Shown here: positions 19,703-28,140 of the stretch, one piece after another
Position numbering within the stretch: the first letter of the stretch is position 1
Layout: the number at the start of each line of letters is the position of its first letter
Assembly (NCBI RefSeq): GCF_009792315.1
Contig: NZ_CP045542.1
Location: forward strand, 496,001 to 560,000
DNA: 64,000 nt
Direction of reading: 5' to 3'
From: Mycoplasma sp. NEAQ87857
GTDB taxonomy: Bacteria; Bacillota_I; Bacilli_A; Mycoplasmatales; Metamycoplasmataceae
Position numbers and translations under genes: made by a program
Notes under the pieces: model-generated
Seen by the model: the letters and a program-made list of their open reading frames with translations, nothing else
What the model was told of the DNA's origin: nothing
The model's database searches: none

Positions 19703-20376
19703 TATTTAACAAATTTTAAAGCTGCTTTTAAATATTGGTATCCTGAAATATAACTAAATGCAACAGCTATAATAATTGGTAAATTACCTAAATAATTAAC
19801 TAAAATAATTGAAAGATTAGAACTAGTAAATAACAAAGCATTTAAATTTGTTGCGTTTGAATTAATACTAAATACAATAATTGAAATAAATAATGTAATA
19901 GCAATTCCAAAGCTTAATAATAATGTTTTGATTTTACCGTATTTATTGGCTGCAATTGAGTAATTGTGTTGAACTAAAATGGTTCTAGCTCCTGCAACTA
20001 TTAAATCTCTTGCAATAAATAAAATTAACACTCATAATGGTAATAAATTAATAGTTGTTAAATAAATTAAAGCTGAGTTAGTAATTAATTTATCTGCAAT
20101 TGGGTCAAATAATTTTCCAAAATCAGTGACTTGATTTTTTTCTCTTGCAATTTTTCCATCAAAATAATCAGTTACCATTGCTGCAATAAAAATTAATAAA
20201 ATAAATACATTAATAACTATTAATTCAGTATTTTTTATAAAAAAGACAGCTTTATTTCAAGTGTAAATGTTATATCCTGCAACCATTAAGATAAACATTG
20301 GGATAAATAATAATAATCTTAAAATTGTTAGTTTATTGGGTGTATTAAGATTGTTTCAAAAGTTTTTGATATTCAT
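19702..20376 (-). CDS. pgsA: CDP-diacylglycerol-glycerol-3-phosphate 3-phosphatidyltransferase
   Basis: 224 residues. The CDP-alcohol phosphotransferase signature D-G-x2-A-R-x8-G-x3-D-x3-D is exact: DYFDGKIAREK, then DFGKLFDPIADK, at about residues 70-97. The N-terminal NTPNKLTILRLLLFIP is the usual amphipathic and first membrane helix, with about five more spans. It makes phosphatidylglycerol phosphate in the membrane. GGAGGTTGAAA sets the start at 20376, inside the end of the preceding gene (32-base overlap). Confidence 0.94.
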
Positions 20377-20890
20377 TTTCAACCTCCATAGCTAATTCTT
20401 GTTGATCTTTAATTTCAATAACATCAGTTTCATTGATTTTTTCTAACTGTTGTTTGTAATTTTGAACATTTTTATTAAATCATTCTAAAACAAAAGGTAG
20501 TTTTTTAGTTCATAAATTACTATTGGTTTCTTTTAACATTAATAAATTCTTTTTAAAATCTAGATATTGTTCACTTTCGTCAATGTATGAACGATATTCA
20601 ATTGAATTTAAAATTTTGTTAAGGTAACTATCTGATGCTTTAACTAAATCAGACATTTTATATTCACCAACACTAGGAACAAAATTTTCCATTTGTTTGC
20701 TGTTGTTTTGAATTAAAGCATCAATTTTTGCACAATTTTCATAAGCAAATATTGTAGCTTCTTTTTCAATCCGCTTAATTTCTTGTTGAGTTCTTTTTCT
20801 AGTGATACGATCTTTGATAAATGAATAAACAAAAAACACAGTCACTAATAAAAGTAATACTCCAACTAATATATATAAAGCTATATTCAT
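20345..20890 (-). CDS. membrane-anchored coiled-coil protein upstream of pgsA
   Basis: 181 residues. A single hydrophobic helix at residues 3-25 is followed by a basic KDRITRKRTQQEI segment and a long charged, helix-forming region. The layout recalls EzrA/RmuC-style membrane-anchored coiled coils, but no family is claimed. GGAGTATT precedes the start. The last 11 codons overlap the pgsA start region, and the gene carries the pgsA ribosome binding site in its own coding sequence. Confidence 0.8.
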
Positions 20891-20897
20891 AATACTC

Positions 20898-21227
20898 CTA
20901 TTTCTTAATTTTTAATGATCATTTAGGATCTTTAATTACTTTAAATTCATCCATTTTACTATCTAACTCTTCAACAGTATAATTAGCTCCTGCTTTCATA
21001 CTCCCATATAAAAAAGCACTAAAAGCTTTAAAGTCAAATGATGGTTTAGGTTGAACTAAAGTATATGTTACTCTACCTCCATTGCTTAAAGGTTCATTAA
21101 TTTCAATTTCGGTATTTTTAACAATTTCTTTAATTCTAGCATTTAATTCTGAAACTTCTTTTTTAGCTTCGATTAATTGTTCTGCTAAAAGTTTAAGTTT
21201 TTCAATATCTGCTACTTTTTTATCCAT
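20898..21227 (-). CDS. small coiled-coil protein of unknown function
   Basis: 109 residues. Residues 5-40 form a charged coiled coil (IEKLKLLAEQLIEAKKE), then a β-like segment GGRVTYTLVQPKP and a mixed region. One UGA (Trp) is near the end. There is no signal peptide or membrane helix. AAAGGAG lies upstream. It sits between mgtE and the membrane-anchored coiled-coil gene in an apparently single operon. Not recognised. Confidence 0.75.
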
Positions 21228-21242
21228 AATTATTATACTCCT

Positions 21243-22715
21243 TTATAATCATCCTACTGAATGAGCTAGTTGTAATACACCAATATTTAAACCAAAGAAT
21301 ATCAAAGTTGAAATAGCATCACTTAAAGTGGTTAAAATTGGAGCAGACATAACTGCAGGATCTTTTTTGAATTTAATTGCTGCTAAAGGGATTACTGTTC
21401 CTAAAAATTTAGCAAAGACAACTACAATAAATAATGAAATAGAACTAGCAATAATAACAAATGATAATTCTTTTCAAGGAATTATTTTAGGTATCGCTCC
21501 TGAAGTGTCAGTTCTAAAGTATGGAATAGCAAAATATAAATATAATCTTATAACATTGATTAAAAACATTATAAATCCAATAATAGAACCTACAGATACT
21601 TCTTTTCAAATAACTTTTTTAATGTCTTTTTTATCAATTTCACCTAAAGCTGCAGCTCTAGTTACTGTGGTAGAACTTTGACTACCAGCATTACCTGCAG
21701 ACCCTGAAATAATTGGAATTAATGAAACAATAATTGCACTAGAAATAGTAATACCAATTTCATCAATTACTGAGTTACTTAAATCAGTAAATTGTTGAAT
21801 GATAAATTGGCTCATTGTTGCTGAAATCATTAAAATAATTAATCATAAAACTCTACTTTTTACAATTGATAAAACTGTTGTTTTTAAATAATTATCTTCA
21901 GCAGCTTCAGGGTTAATCCCTGCCATTTTATACATATCTTCAGTTGCTTCTTCTTGAATAACATCAATAACATCATCTGAAGTTATCATCCCAATTAAAT
22001 GATTATCCTTATTAACTACAGGTAAAGTAGAACGGTCTTGATCTGAGAACACTTGAGCAGCAAGTTCTTTATCATCAAATGGATGCACACTAACTACAAC
22101 ACTAAATAAGTTTTCTACTACTTCATTTTCATTTGAAAAGACCAATTCCTCTAAAGTAATATCTCCTAGCAACACATCATTTTGATCTACCACATAGAAA
22201 TTATGTACAATTTCTTTATTTTTATTATAATCAGCACGAATTTTACTAATTGCTTTTTTAGCAGTTCAATGAGATTTAATAACTGATAAGTCAACACTCA
22301 TAATGCTTCCAACTTGTTCATCGTTGTAAGCTAAAATACTGTTAATCTTATCACGCTTTTCTTGTGAAGTTTGTTCTAGAATTTTTCTAGTGATATTTGC
22401 AGGAAGTTCTTCTAAAACATCTGCAAGCTCATCAGTTTGAAGTTCATCTAAAATTTTAATTCCTGAATCTTCGCTAAATGCTATAGCTAATTTTGTTTTA
22501 GTATCATCTTCTAAATAAGAAAAAACCTCAGCAGCTTCATCAGCTCTTAATACTCTAAAAATATAAATTTGTTCATAAACATCTAAAGCTTCAATAGCTT
22601 CAGCAAAATCTGCATATGTATATTCTTCTTCAAGTTCTCTAACAGCTTTAACGCTTTTTTGGGCAACTAATTGTTTTAATTGTAATGTTAAATCTTCAAT
22701 TTTAATTTCTTGCAT
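21243..22715 (-). CDS. mgtE: magnesium transporter MgtE
   Basis: 490 residues. The N-terminal helical domain (about 1-140, with ADEAAEVFSYL and ELADVLEELP) is followed by two CBS domains (about 140-265: NFYVVDQNDVLLGDITL, STLPVVNKDNHLIGMITSDD). A connecting helix leads to five membrane spans carrying the pore signature SGSAGNAGSQSSTTVTRAAA. The soluble part senses cytoplasmic Mg2+ and gates the channel. It follows the diadenylate cyclase gene with one base between, so Mg2+ uptake and c-di-AMP synthesis are co-expressed. Confidence 0.96.
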
Positions 22716-22716
22716 C

Positions 22717-23301
22717 TTATTGTTCTTTTAAGTATTTAATAAGTTGTTCTTGGAATTCTTCAATTTTAACATTGAAAATTCCAGTACCTTTAATGATTTT
22801 AACACTACCATTTTCTTCAGAAACCACAATTGTAGTTGCATCACATTGCTCAGAAATACCCATAGCAGCTCTATGTCTAGAACCATAATTATTTTCAACA
22901 CTTTTTCTAGTTATCTTATAAAAAGTAGCTGCATAGTAAATTTTGTTATCTCTAATTACAACTGCTCCATCATGTAAAGGAGAGTTTTTATTAAAAATTG
23001 AAATTAATAAAGCTGATGAAATGTTAGCATTCAAAATAACTCCATCAGTACGTAAGTTATCAATATTATCACTATTTTCAATAGTGATTAATGCACCGAT
23101 GTTGTTTTTTGATAAATATTCAACACTTTCACGTAATTGATTAATTAAACGAATTTGACTACTTTTACCGAGTTTGTCGTATTTTGATTTTTTAAATTTA
23201 AATTTAATTAAGTTGTTTAAATATGATCCTAGATTAACAGATAAAATTACAATAGCTAAGACTAAAATTAAACAACATAATACAATAACAGCAGTTAGCA
23301 T
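22717..23301 (-). CDS. cdaM: diadenylate cyclase (c-di-AMP synthase), CdaM type
   Basis: 194 residues. One N-terminal membrane helix (about 3-25) is followed by the DAC domain. The catalytic motifs LHDGAVVI (DGA, about 113-120) and GSRHRAAMG (RHR, about 140-148) are both present, as are GALITIEN and TDGVILNA. Mycoplasma CdaM proteins have this single-span layout, unlike three-span CdaA. c-di-AMP controls potassium and osmotic balance. The start overlaps the preceding small gene by one base. Confidence 0.94.
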   Translation of the reverse strand: MLTAVIVLCCLILVLAIVILSVNLGSYLNNLIKFKFKKSKYDKLGKSSQIRLINQLRESVEYLSKNNIGALITIENSDNIDNLRTDGVILNANISSALLISIFNKNSPLHDGAVVIRDNKIYYAATFYKITRKSVENNYGSRHRAAMGISEQCDATTIVVSEENGSVKIIKGTGIFNVKIEEFQEQLIKYLKEQ

Positions 23302-23537
23302 TAAGCGTTAGCACCTATAAAATAAGCAATTAAAATCAATGATACAACAACTAACAAGGAAATAATAGCACCCATTACATTGCTAAAAATATCTTTTTTA
23401 TATCAAGGTAATAAAGCTTGTTGTGCCTTATATTCTTGTTTTTGGTTTAATGATTTCTCTTTTAAAATTGCGTGTTCAATTTCTTGCTTACGAAACTCAA
23501 TTAAATCCACTTTAATTTTTTGGTTTTCATTTGCCAT
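23301..23537 (-). CDS. small C-terminally membrane-anchored protein ahead of cdaM
   Basis: 78 residues: a charged N-terminal helix (EFRKQEIEHAILKEKS) and one hydrophobic helix at about 53-76. GGAGGGATA gives a strong ribosome binding site. Being translationally coupled to cdaM (TAATG overlap), it may be a partner or regulator of the cyclase. No family is recognised. Confidence 0.75.
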
Positions 23538-23550
23538 TATCCCTCCTTTT

Positions 23551-23576
23551 AATATATGTAATTCATTACATATATT
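23551..23576 (-). promoter_or_regulatory. 26-base inverted repeat upstream of the cdaM operon
   Basis: Perfect 12-base arms, AATATATGTAAT and ATTACATATATT, with a two-base centre. They lie directly before the AAAAGGAGG ribosome binding site of the first operon gene. It could be an operator or a hairpin that controls access to the site; on the plus strand it is followed by TTTTAGTTTTTTTT, so a terminator for rightward transcripts is also possible. Confidence 0.45.
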
Positions 23577-23608
23577 TTAGTTTTTTTTATCTTAAATCCA
23601 AACAATAT

Positions 23609-24025
23609 CTATGATATTGTGCATTTTTTAAAATCAATTCAAGCATTTTTTAGTATTTGTTTGCTTGTTTTAAAAGTTAAGACATTAATCGCTCTAGAAA
23701 TTGGATAATATCTTAATTTTAAAAGTTCACTTTCTTGCTTTCTTGGTTGTTTTTTACCATAATCATAAGCTAAAAAATATTTAACATTTTTATTATTACC
23801 ATTAGCTAATTGGTAATTTGATTCATAACTATAATCAAATAATTTCACTTCAGTTAATGATGTTTCTTCAAAGATTTCTCTTTTAGCTGTATCATAATCT
23901 GTTTCATTATCTTCCATATGACCTTTAGGAAATCCTCAATTACCATTAATTTGTTTGATTAATAAAACTTTATAACCTGATTTAAATTTTTTAAAAATAA
24001 CTGCTCCACGTGAGTATTCTTGCAT
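23609..24025 (-). CDS. Nudix hydrolase, Ap4A-hydrolase-like
   Basis: 138 residues. The start MQEYSRGAVIFKKF and GNWGFPKGH lead into the Nudix box: GHMEDNE, seven residues, REIFEETSL. All acidic metal-binding residues are present, with the usual final Gly replaced by Ser. The FPKGH phrase is typical of diadenosine tetraphosphatases. It may clean up dinucleotide or oxidised nucleotides; the substrate is uncertain. AAAGGAAAATT sets the start. A terminator separates it from metK. Confidence 0.88.
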
Positions 24026-24036
24026 AATTTTCCTTT

Positions 24037-24074
24037 AATAAAAAACTTTTAAGACTATAGCTTAAAAGTTTTTT
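24037..24074 (-). terminator. intrinsic terminator of metK
   Basis: A perfect 14-base stem, AAAAAACTTTTAAG / CTTAAAAGTTTTTT with a seven-base loop, contains the metK stop codon. The leftward 3' arm ends in the T run. Confidence 0.85.
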
Positions 24075-25204
24075 GTATATTTTTGAGCCAATGCTTTAAT
24101 TTCGCTTACTTTAGATAATGATTCTCAAGGTAGATTTAAATCATCTCTACCAAAATGACCATAATAAGCAGTTTTTTCATAAATTGGTTTTCTTAAATCT
24201 AATGATTCAATAATACCTTTTGGTGTTAAATCAAATACTTCATTAATGATTTGTTCAATAATGTTTTTGTCAATGGTTTCAGTATCAAATGTTTCAACCA
24301 TGATTGATACAGGTTGAGCAACACCTATAGAATAAGCAATTTGAACTTCTAATCTTTTAGCTAATTTTGCAGCAACTATGTTTTTAGCAATTCATCTTGC
24401 AGCATAAGCAGCTGAACGATCAACTTTAGTTGCGTCTTTACCACTAAAAGCTCCTCCACCATGTCTTGCAGCTCCACCATAGGTATCTACAATAATTTTT
24501 CTTCCAGTTAAACCAGTATCTCCAATAGGACCACCAATAACAAATTTACCTGTTGGATTAATTAAAATATTTGATGGTAAATCTAAATGATATTTAGCTA
24601 ATACTGGAGTAATGATTTTATCTTTAATGTAACTTTTAAATAATGTTTCATCATACTTTTCTGAATGTTGAATACTAATTAAAATAGTATCAACTTTAAC
24701 ATTATTTGAATCAGTATAATCTAAAGTTACTTGACTTTTCATATCAGATTTAGCATATTTAAATTCATTATTTTGTCTTAAATGCTCAGCTTGTTTTACT
24801 AAAGAATGAGCTAAAGTAATAGCTAAAGGCATATATTCAGGTGTTTCATCAGTGGCATAACCAAACATAATACCTTGATCACCTGCTCCAATTTCTTCAC
24901 CTTGTTCTACACCTTGAGCAATATCTGGACTTTGTTTTTTAATATCAACTAAAAAACTAGTTTTTGGTGTGTAGTACCCTAATTCTTTTAATATGTTAAT
25001 TGCTATTTCTACTACATTAACTTCAACAATAGAGTTAACTTCTCCAGCAATAATAACATTATGACCACTAGCTAATACTTCTACAGCTACTTTAGCATAT
25101 GGGTCTAAACGTAGGTATTCATCTAAGATAGCATCAGATAATTGATCACATAATTTATCTGGATGACCTCTACCTACTGATTCACTTGTAAATAATTTTT
25201 TCAT
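24062..25204 (-). CDS. metK: S-adenosylmethionine synthase
   Basis: 380 residues from the ATG at 25204, which has AAGGAG at the right distance; the longer frame upstream is only the leader RNA read through. Signatures: [13 protein letters not shown] (ATP site, residues 8-20), [12 protein letters not shown] around 115-126 and GGGAFSGKD around 260-268. MetK makes SAM from methionine and ATP. The leader (25232-25345) looks like a SAM-clan riboswitch, which would be product feedback. A UGA Trp is at about residue 272. Confidence 0.96.
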
Positions 25205-25231
25205 AATTCTCCTTGTTGCTTTTTGCTTTTT

Positions 25232-25345
25232 AAAGGAGTGTCGGATATTTTGCATGTTAGTTAACACCCTGACTTTCCACCTTGCACGATTGTGTAGGTT
25301 GGCAATGGTTATAGCTGTCAAGCTACCATACTCTTTATGCAATAA
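25232..25345 (-). ncRNA. candidate SAM-clan riboswitch in the metK leader
   Basis: The leader is far richer in G and C than its surroundings. Read leftward: AAAGAGU (P1 5'), a hairpin GGUAGCUUGACAGCUAUAACC (P2), UUGCCAACC, a second hairpin closed by ACC and GGU (P3), then AAAGUCAGG and the P1 3' strand ACUCCUUU. The P2 loop UUGAC can pair with GUCAG after P3, the same pseudoknot as in SAM-I and SAM-IV riboswitches, and the CAACC..GGUG junction phrases resemble theirs. ACUCCUU is also complementary to the metK ribosome binding site AAGGAG at 25209-25214, offering a translational switch. Position upstream of metK supports it. Not folded by program; identity is inference. Confidence 0.6.
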
Positions 25346-25354
25346 AGCCTTTTT

Positions 25355-25360
25355 ATTATA
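25355..25360 (-). promoter_or_regulatory. -10 box TATAAT of metK
   Basis: TATAAT reads leftward, with a start site expected around 25345-25349, just before the structured leader. Confidence 0.65.
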
Positions 25361-25377
25361 GTAAAAAACTTCAAAAA

Positions 25378-25414
25378 TAAAAGCACTTTTTATTGTTAAA
25401 AAGTGCTTGTTTTA
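25378..25414. terminator. hairpin terminator between the small RNA and metK
   Basis: The arms AAGCACTTTTT (25381-25391) and AAAAAGTGCTT (25398-25408) are perfect, with T-rich sequence on both sides. It insulates the metK promoter from the small-RNA transcript. Confidence 0.6.
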
Positions 25415-25465
25415 ATTAGTTAAATTATTAAATTAATATATATTAAATAACTTATTTTAAAATAA

Positions 25466-25572
25466 AAAAAGCCCAATAGAGCTTCCACTTACCGCTCCCG
25501 AATTTACAAATCGGTTAATCGCTATGATGAGTACGGTGTAGTGATTTTTCAATTAGTTTCTAACTGCTTAAT
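25466..25572 (-). ncRNA. candidate small structured RNA of unknown class
   Basis: A leftward TATAAT at 25574-25579 precedes about 100 bases of unusually GC-containing sequence, which ends in the terminator AGCTC-TATT-GGGCT plus TTTTTTT (25465-25483). Three helices can be drawn. One is CAGUUAG/CUAAUUG at the 5' end. The second is a long stem pairing CACU...CCGUACUC with GGGAGCGG..AGUG. The third is an inner hairpin around CCGAUUUGUAAAUUCGG. No start codon with a ribosome site is present. It does not show the SRP, tmRNA, RNase P or T-box signatures. The class is unknown. Confidence 0.55.
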
Positions 25573-25579
25573 TATTATA

Positions 25580-25881
25580 ACAAAAACAATAAATTTTATT
25601 TATGTTAAAACTTTAAAAGTTAATCATTTATGAATAAAGATGTTGATTAATTAATCATTTTAAAATATCATTATATAGCTTTAATATTATTTATAATATA
25701 AGAGACTTTTGGTATATTATTAAGTAATAACAGTGATATATAACAAAATATAAGCAAAATAAAATCAAAAATATTATGATTTTATTAAATAAAAATAGGT
25801 TAATATTGATTTATTCTATATAATAAAATATATTTTATTATATTTATAGTCATAAATTTAGCAATATTTAAAGGAGAAATA
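25580..25881 (+). other. AT-only intergenic region and efp ribosome binding site
   Basis: About 300 bases with almost no G or C, several possible -10 boxes (for example TATAAT around 25819) and repeats of TTAATCATTT. No gene is seen. AAAGGAGAAATA at the right end is the efp ribosome binding site. Confidence 0.6.
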
Positions 25882-26445
25882 ATGATTAATGTAAATGAAT
25901 TCAAACCAGGAATTACATTCCAAGATAATGGTGATATTTTTGTTGTGCTTGAAGCCCAACACTCAAAACAAGGTAGAGGACAAGCTAACGTTAAAGCTAA
26001 AGTTAAAAACTTAAGAACAGGTTCTACAACTATTAAATCATATACAGGTGGAGATAAAGTTAAAAAAGCTCACATCGATAAAAGAAGAATGAACTATTTA
26101 TACAATGATGGAGAAAATATTGTATTAATGGATAATGAAACATATGAACAAGTAGAAATCCCAGTTTCATTAGTAGAATGAGAACTAAACTTCTTAAAAG
26201 AAGGAAATGAAGTTTTAATTAGAAAATTTGAAGAAGAAGTTTTAGATGTTGAATTGCCTGCAAGTGTTGATTTAGTAGTTACTGTAGCTCCAGATGCAGT
26301 AAAAGGAAACACAACAACTAACCCTCAAAAGAAAATTGAGGTTGAAACAGGTTATGAATTAGAAACACCTATGTTCATTAAAGAAGGAGATGTTATTTCT
26401 ATTTCTACTGAAACAGGAAAATACGTAGGAAAAGCAAATAAATAA
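25882..26445 (+). CDS. efp: translation elongation factor P
   Basis: 187 residues in three β-barrel domains. The N-terminal KOW-like domain has the tip loop HSKQGRGQANVKAKVKNLRTG, where the lysine or arginine of other EF-Ps is modified; here the tip residue is Arg. The family patterns DKRRMNYLYNDGENIVLMD and the C-terminal signature (GNTTTNPQKKIEVETGYELETPMF in outline) are present. It relieves ribosome stalling at proline runs. It has a strong ribosome site and heads a four-gene run. One UGA Trp is at residue 101. Confidence 0.96.
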
Positions 26446-26447
26446 AA

Positions 26448-26753
26448 ATGAATTGATTAAATGTTTCATTTGATTCAAATCAAAATTATGTTGTTTTAGA
26501 ACAAGCAGTAAATAACGCATTAGATATAGCTTTAAAAAATTACAATATGGTTAGAGTTGTATCAAATAAAGTATATTTTGATGAAAATCATTCAAATGTT
26601 CAAATTATTACTCAAATTAAAATCAAAAATAAATATCAAGATAAATGCTTTAATCTTATTAAAGAATTATCTCAAGAATTAGAAGAAGCAATTAAGAGAT
26701 TAATTGATAAAAAACCTGATAATGTTGAAATTGTACTTAAAGGTTTTTATTAA
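26448..26753 (+). CDS. small conserved protein downstream of efp, possible Asp23-like fold
   Basis: 101 residues, starting with MNW (UGA) two bases after efp. An α/β pattern is visible: VVLEQAVNNALDIAL, then strands VRVVSNKVYFD and VQIITQIKIK, then helix CFNLIKELSQELEEAIKRL and a final VEIVLKGFY strand. This order recalls Asp23/Gls24-type small proteins, but the match is weak. The role is unknown. Confidence 0.7.
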
Positions 26754-26755
26754 AA

Positions 26756-27076
26756 ATGGCTAAACAAAATCAAAATATTGATACTTCAACATTTAGAATA
26801 ATATTTATTGATAGTGTAAAAAAAGAATTAAATAGAAATTTTTGATTTTTAATATTATCAAGCAAAGCAAAACAAGATTATCGTTTGAAATTAAATAATT
26901 TATTAATTGAATTAGAAAGCAATAAAATAAAAAATAGTAATTTAGTAAAAAATAAACAGACATTTGATAAAGCTAAAGTTGATTTTTTACTTAGTGGATT
27001 AAAGTGATATTTCATTATTTTTGGAATTTTAATCCTTGTTGGTTTATCTATTATTATTTTATTTACCAGAAAATAG
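26756..27076 (+). CDS. small C-terminally anchored membrane protein
   Basis: 106 residues: a basic, helix-rich N-terminal part and one hydrophobic helix at about 85-103 ending ILFTRK. It starts two bases after the previous stop, so it is in the efp operon. The layout (cytoplasmic domain plus tail anchor) fits Asp23 partner proteins such as AmaP only in the loosest sense. Not recognised. Confidence 0.7.
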
Positions 27077-27079
27077 ATC

Positions 27080-28120
27080 ATGAAAAAAAATAAGAAGTTA
27101 CTTTTTTGGAATAATTTTAAAGAAATATCTACCTCAAGTAAAATAACCTTCATCTTTGGGGTTATTTTAATATCACTTTATGTTTCAATCACTATAGTAG
27201 AATGATACTATCAGTCTTGAAGAACTTTTAATGCATTTAATGTAATAAAAGGCGATATAGATAAAACTTTAACCAACAAGATGGATCAAAATGTGGTTTA
27301 TCCTAGTGGAGTTAGGTTATTATGAGGTGGTTCTACTTATTGATTTACTTTTATGTGTAATGTTTTTATGGGTGTAATGTTATTAGTTTATCCATTACAC
27401 AAAAAATCTAAAAAAATTCAAAAGTTTTATTTTGCTTCTATTGTTTATATTTTAATTGTAGTATCTGCTTATTGAACTGGAATAATGATAGTTCCTAGCA
27501 CTTTTACAGAATTAGTTTTTGATCAAAAAATTAAATCAATTATAATGCATGTTATTGCACCTGTAATTGGAGTAAGTACTATTTTTTGAGAAAGAAAGAG
27601 TATTAAAATTTCAAATAAAGATATTTGAATGTATGCTATTTTCCCAAGTTCTTATATGATTTTTATCATTATTAACTATGTGATGTCATATAAATTTATT
27701 AAATTTGGTGGTACAGAATTAGATAGAGGAATTGTTATTTATGAACTTGTTAGTTTCAAATATCCTTTAGGATATAAAGGTGAAATTACTTTTATTATAG
27801 TAGTTTTAGATTTAATAATGATTAGTTTATCAATATTAACAGCTCCAATTTATGGATTTTTAATGCGTAAATTACTAAGAATTTTAAAACCGCATCAAAG
27901 ATCATTACCAAAACTGGTATTTAATGCTAATAAAACTAAACCTAAAGAAGATGATTCTAAGAAATTTAAGCTTTTAGATTTACCATTTAACGATACTCAA
28001 GAAATTGATTTCCAAAAAGAAATGGAAAGCAAAAACACTACTGAAGAATATCGTAAAATCAATAAGAAGTTACTTAAACAATTTATTAATAGCAAATCAA
28101 ATAATAATAAAAAAATGTAG
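27080..28120 (+). CDS. six- to seven-span membrane protein, mycoplasma family
   Basis: 346 residues with nine or more UGA tryptophans. Hydrophobic segments lie at about 24-44, 85-105, 117-140, 150-170, 185-205 and 235-262, followed by a highly charged cytoplasmic tail rich in Lys and Asn. GGSTYWFTFMCNVFMG and MHVIAPVIGVSTIFWERK contain a conserved-looking His-Pro region between spans. It resembles the uncharacterised mycoplasma membrane proteins often annotated MAGa3780-like; that name is from memory and not verified. Last gene of the efp operon. Confidence 0.8.
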
Positions 28121-28140
28121 TAATTTAATTACTACATTTT
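28112..28140. terminator. bidirectional terminator between the efp operon and surface gene A
   Basis: Perfect arms AAAATGTAGTAATT / AATTACTACATTTT around one base. It overlaps the ends of the convergent genes and has T runs in both directions. Confidence 0.85.

Noticed and set aside
25205-25342. 46-residue N-terminal extension of MetK
   Set aside because: It would translate the structured leader, lacks a ribosome site, and the family start with AAGGAG lies at 25204.
25466-25572. SRP RNA, tmRNA or T-box identity for the small RNA
   Set aside because: The SRP core GGUCAG...GGAAG...AGCAG, the tRNA-like ends of tmRNA and the T-box TGGNACC motif are all absent.
26094-26312. Minus-strand open frame opposite efp
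   Set aside because: It is antisense to a well-identified gene and has no ribosome site or recognisable product.
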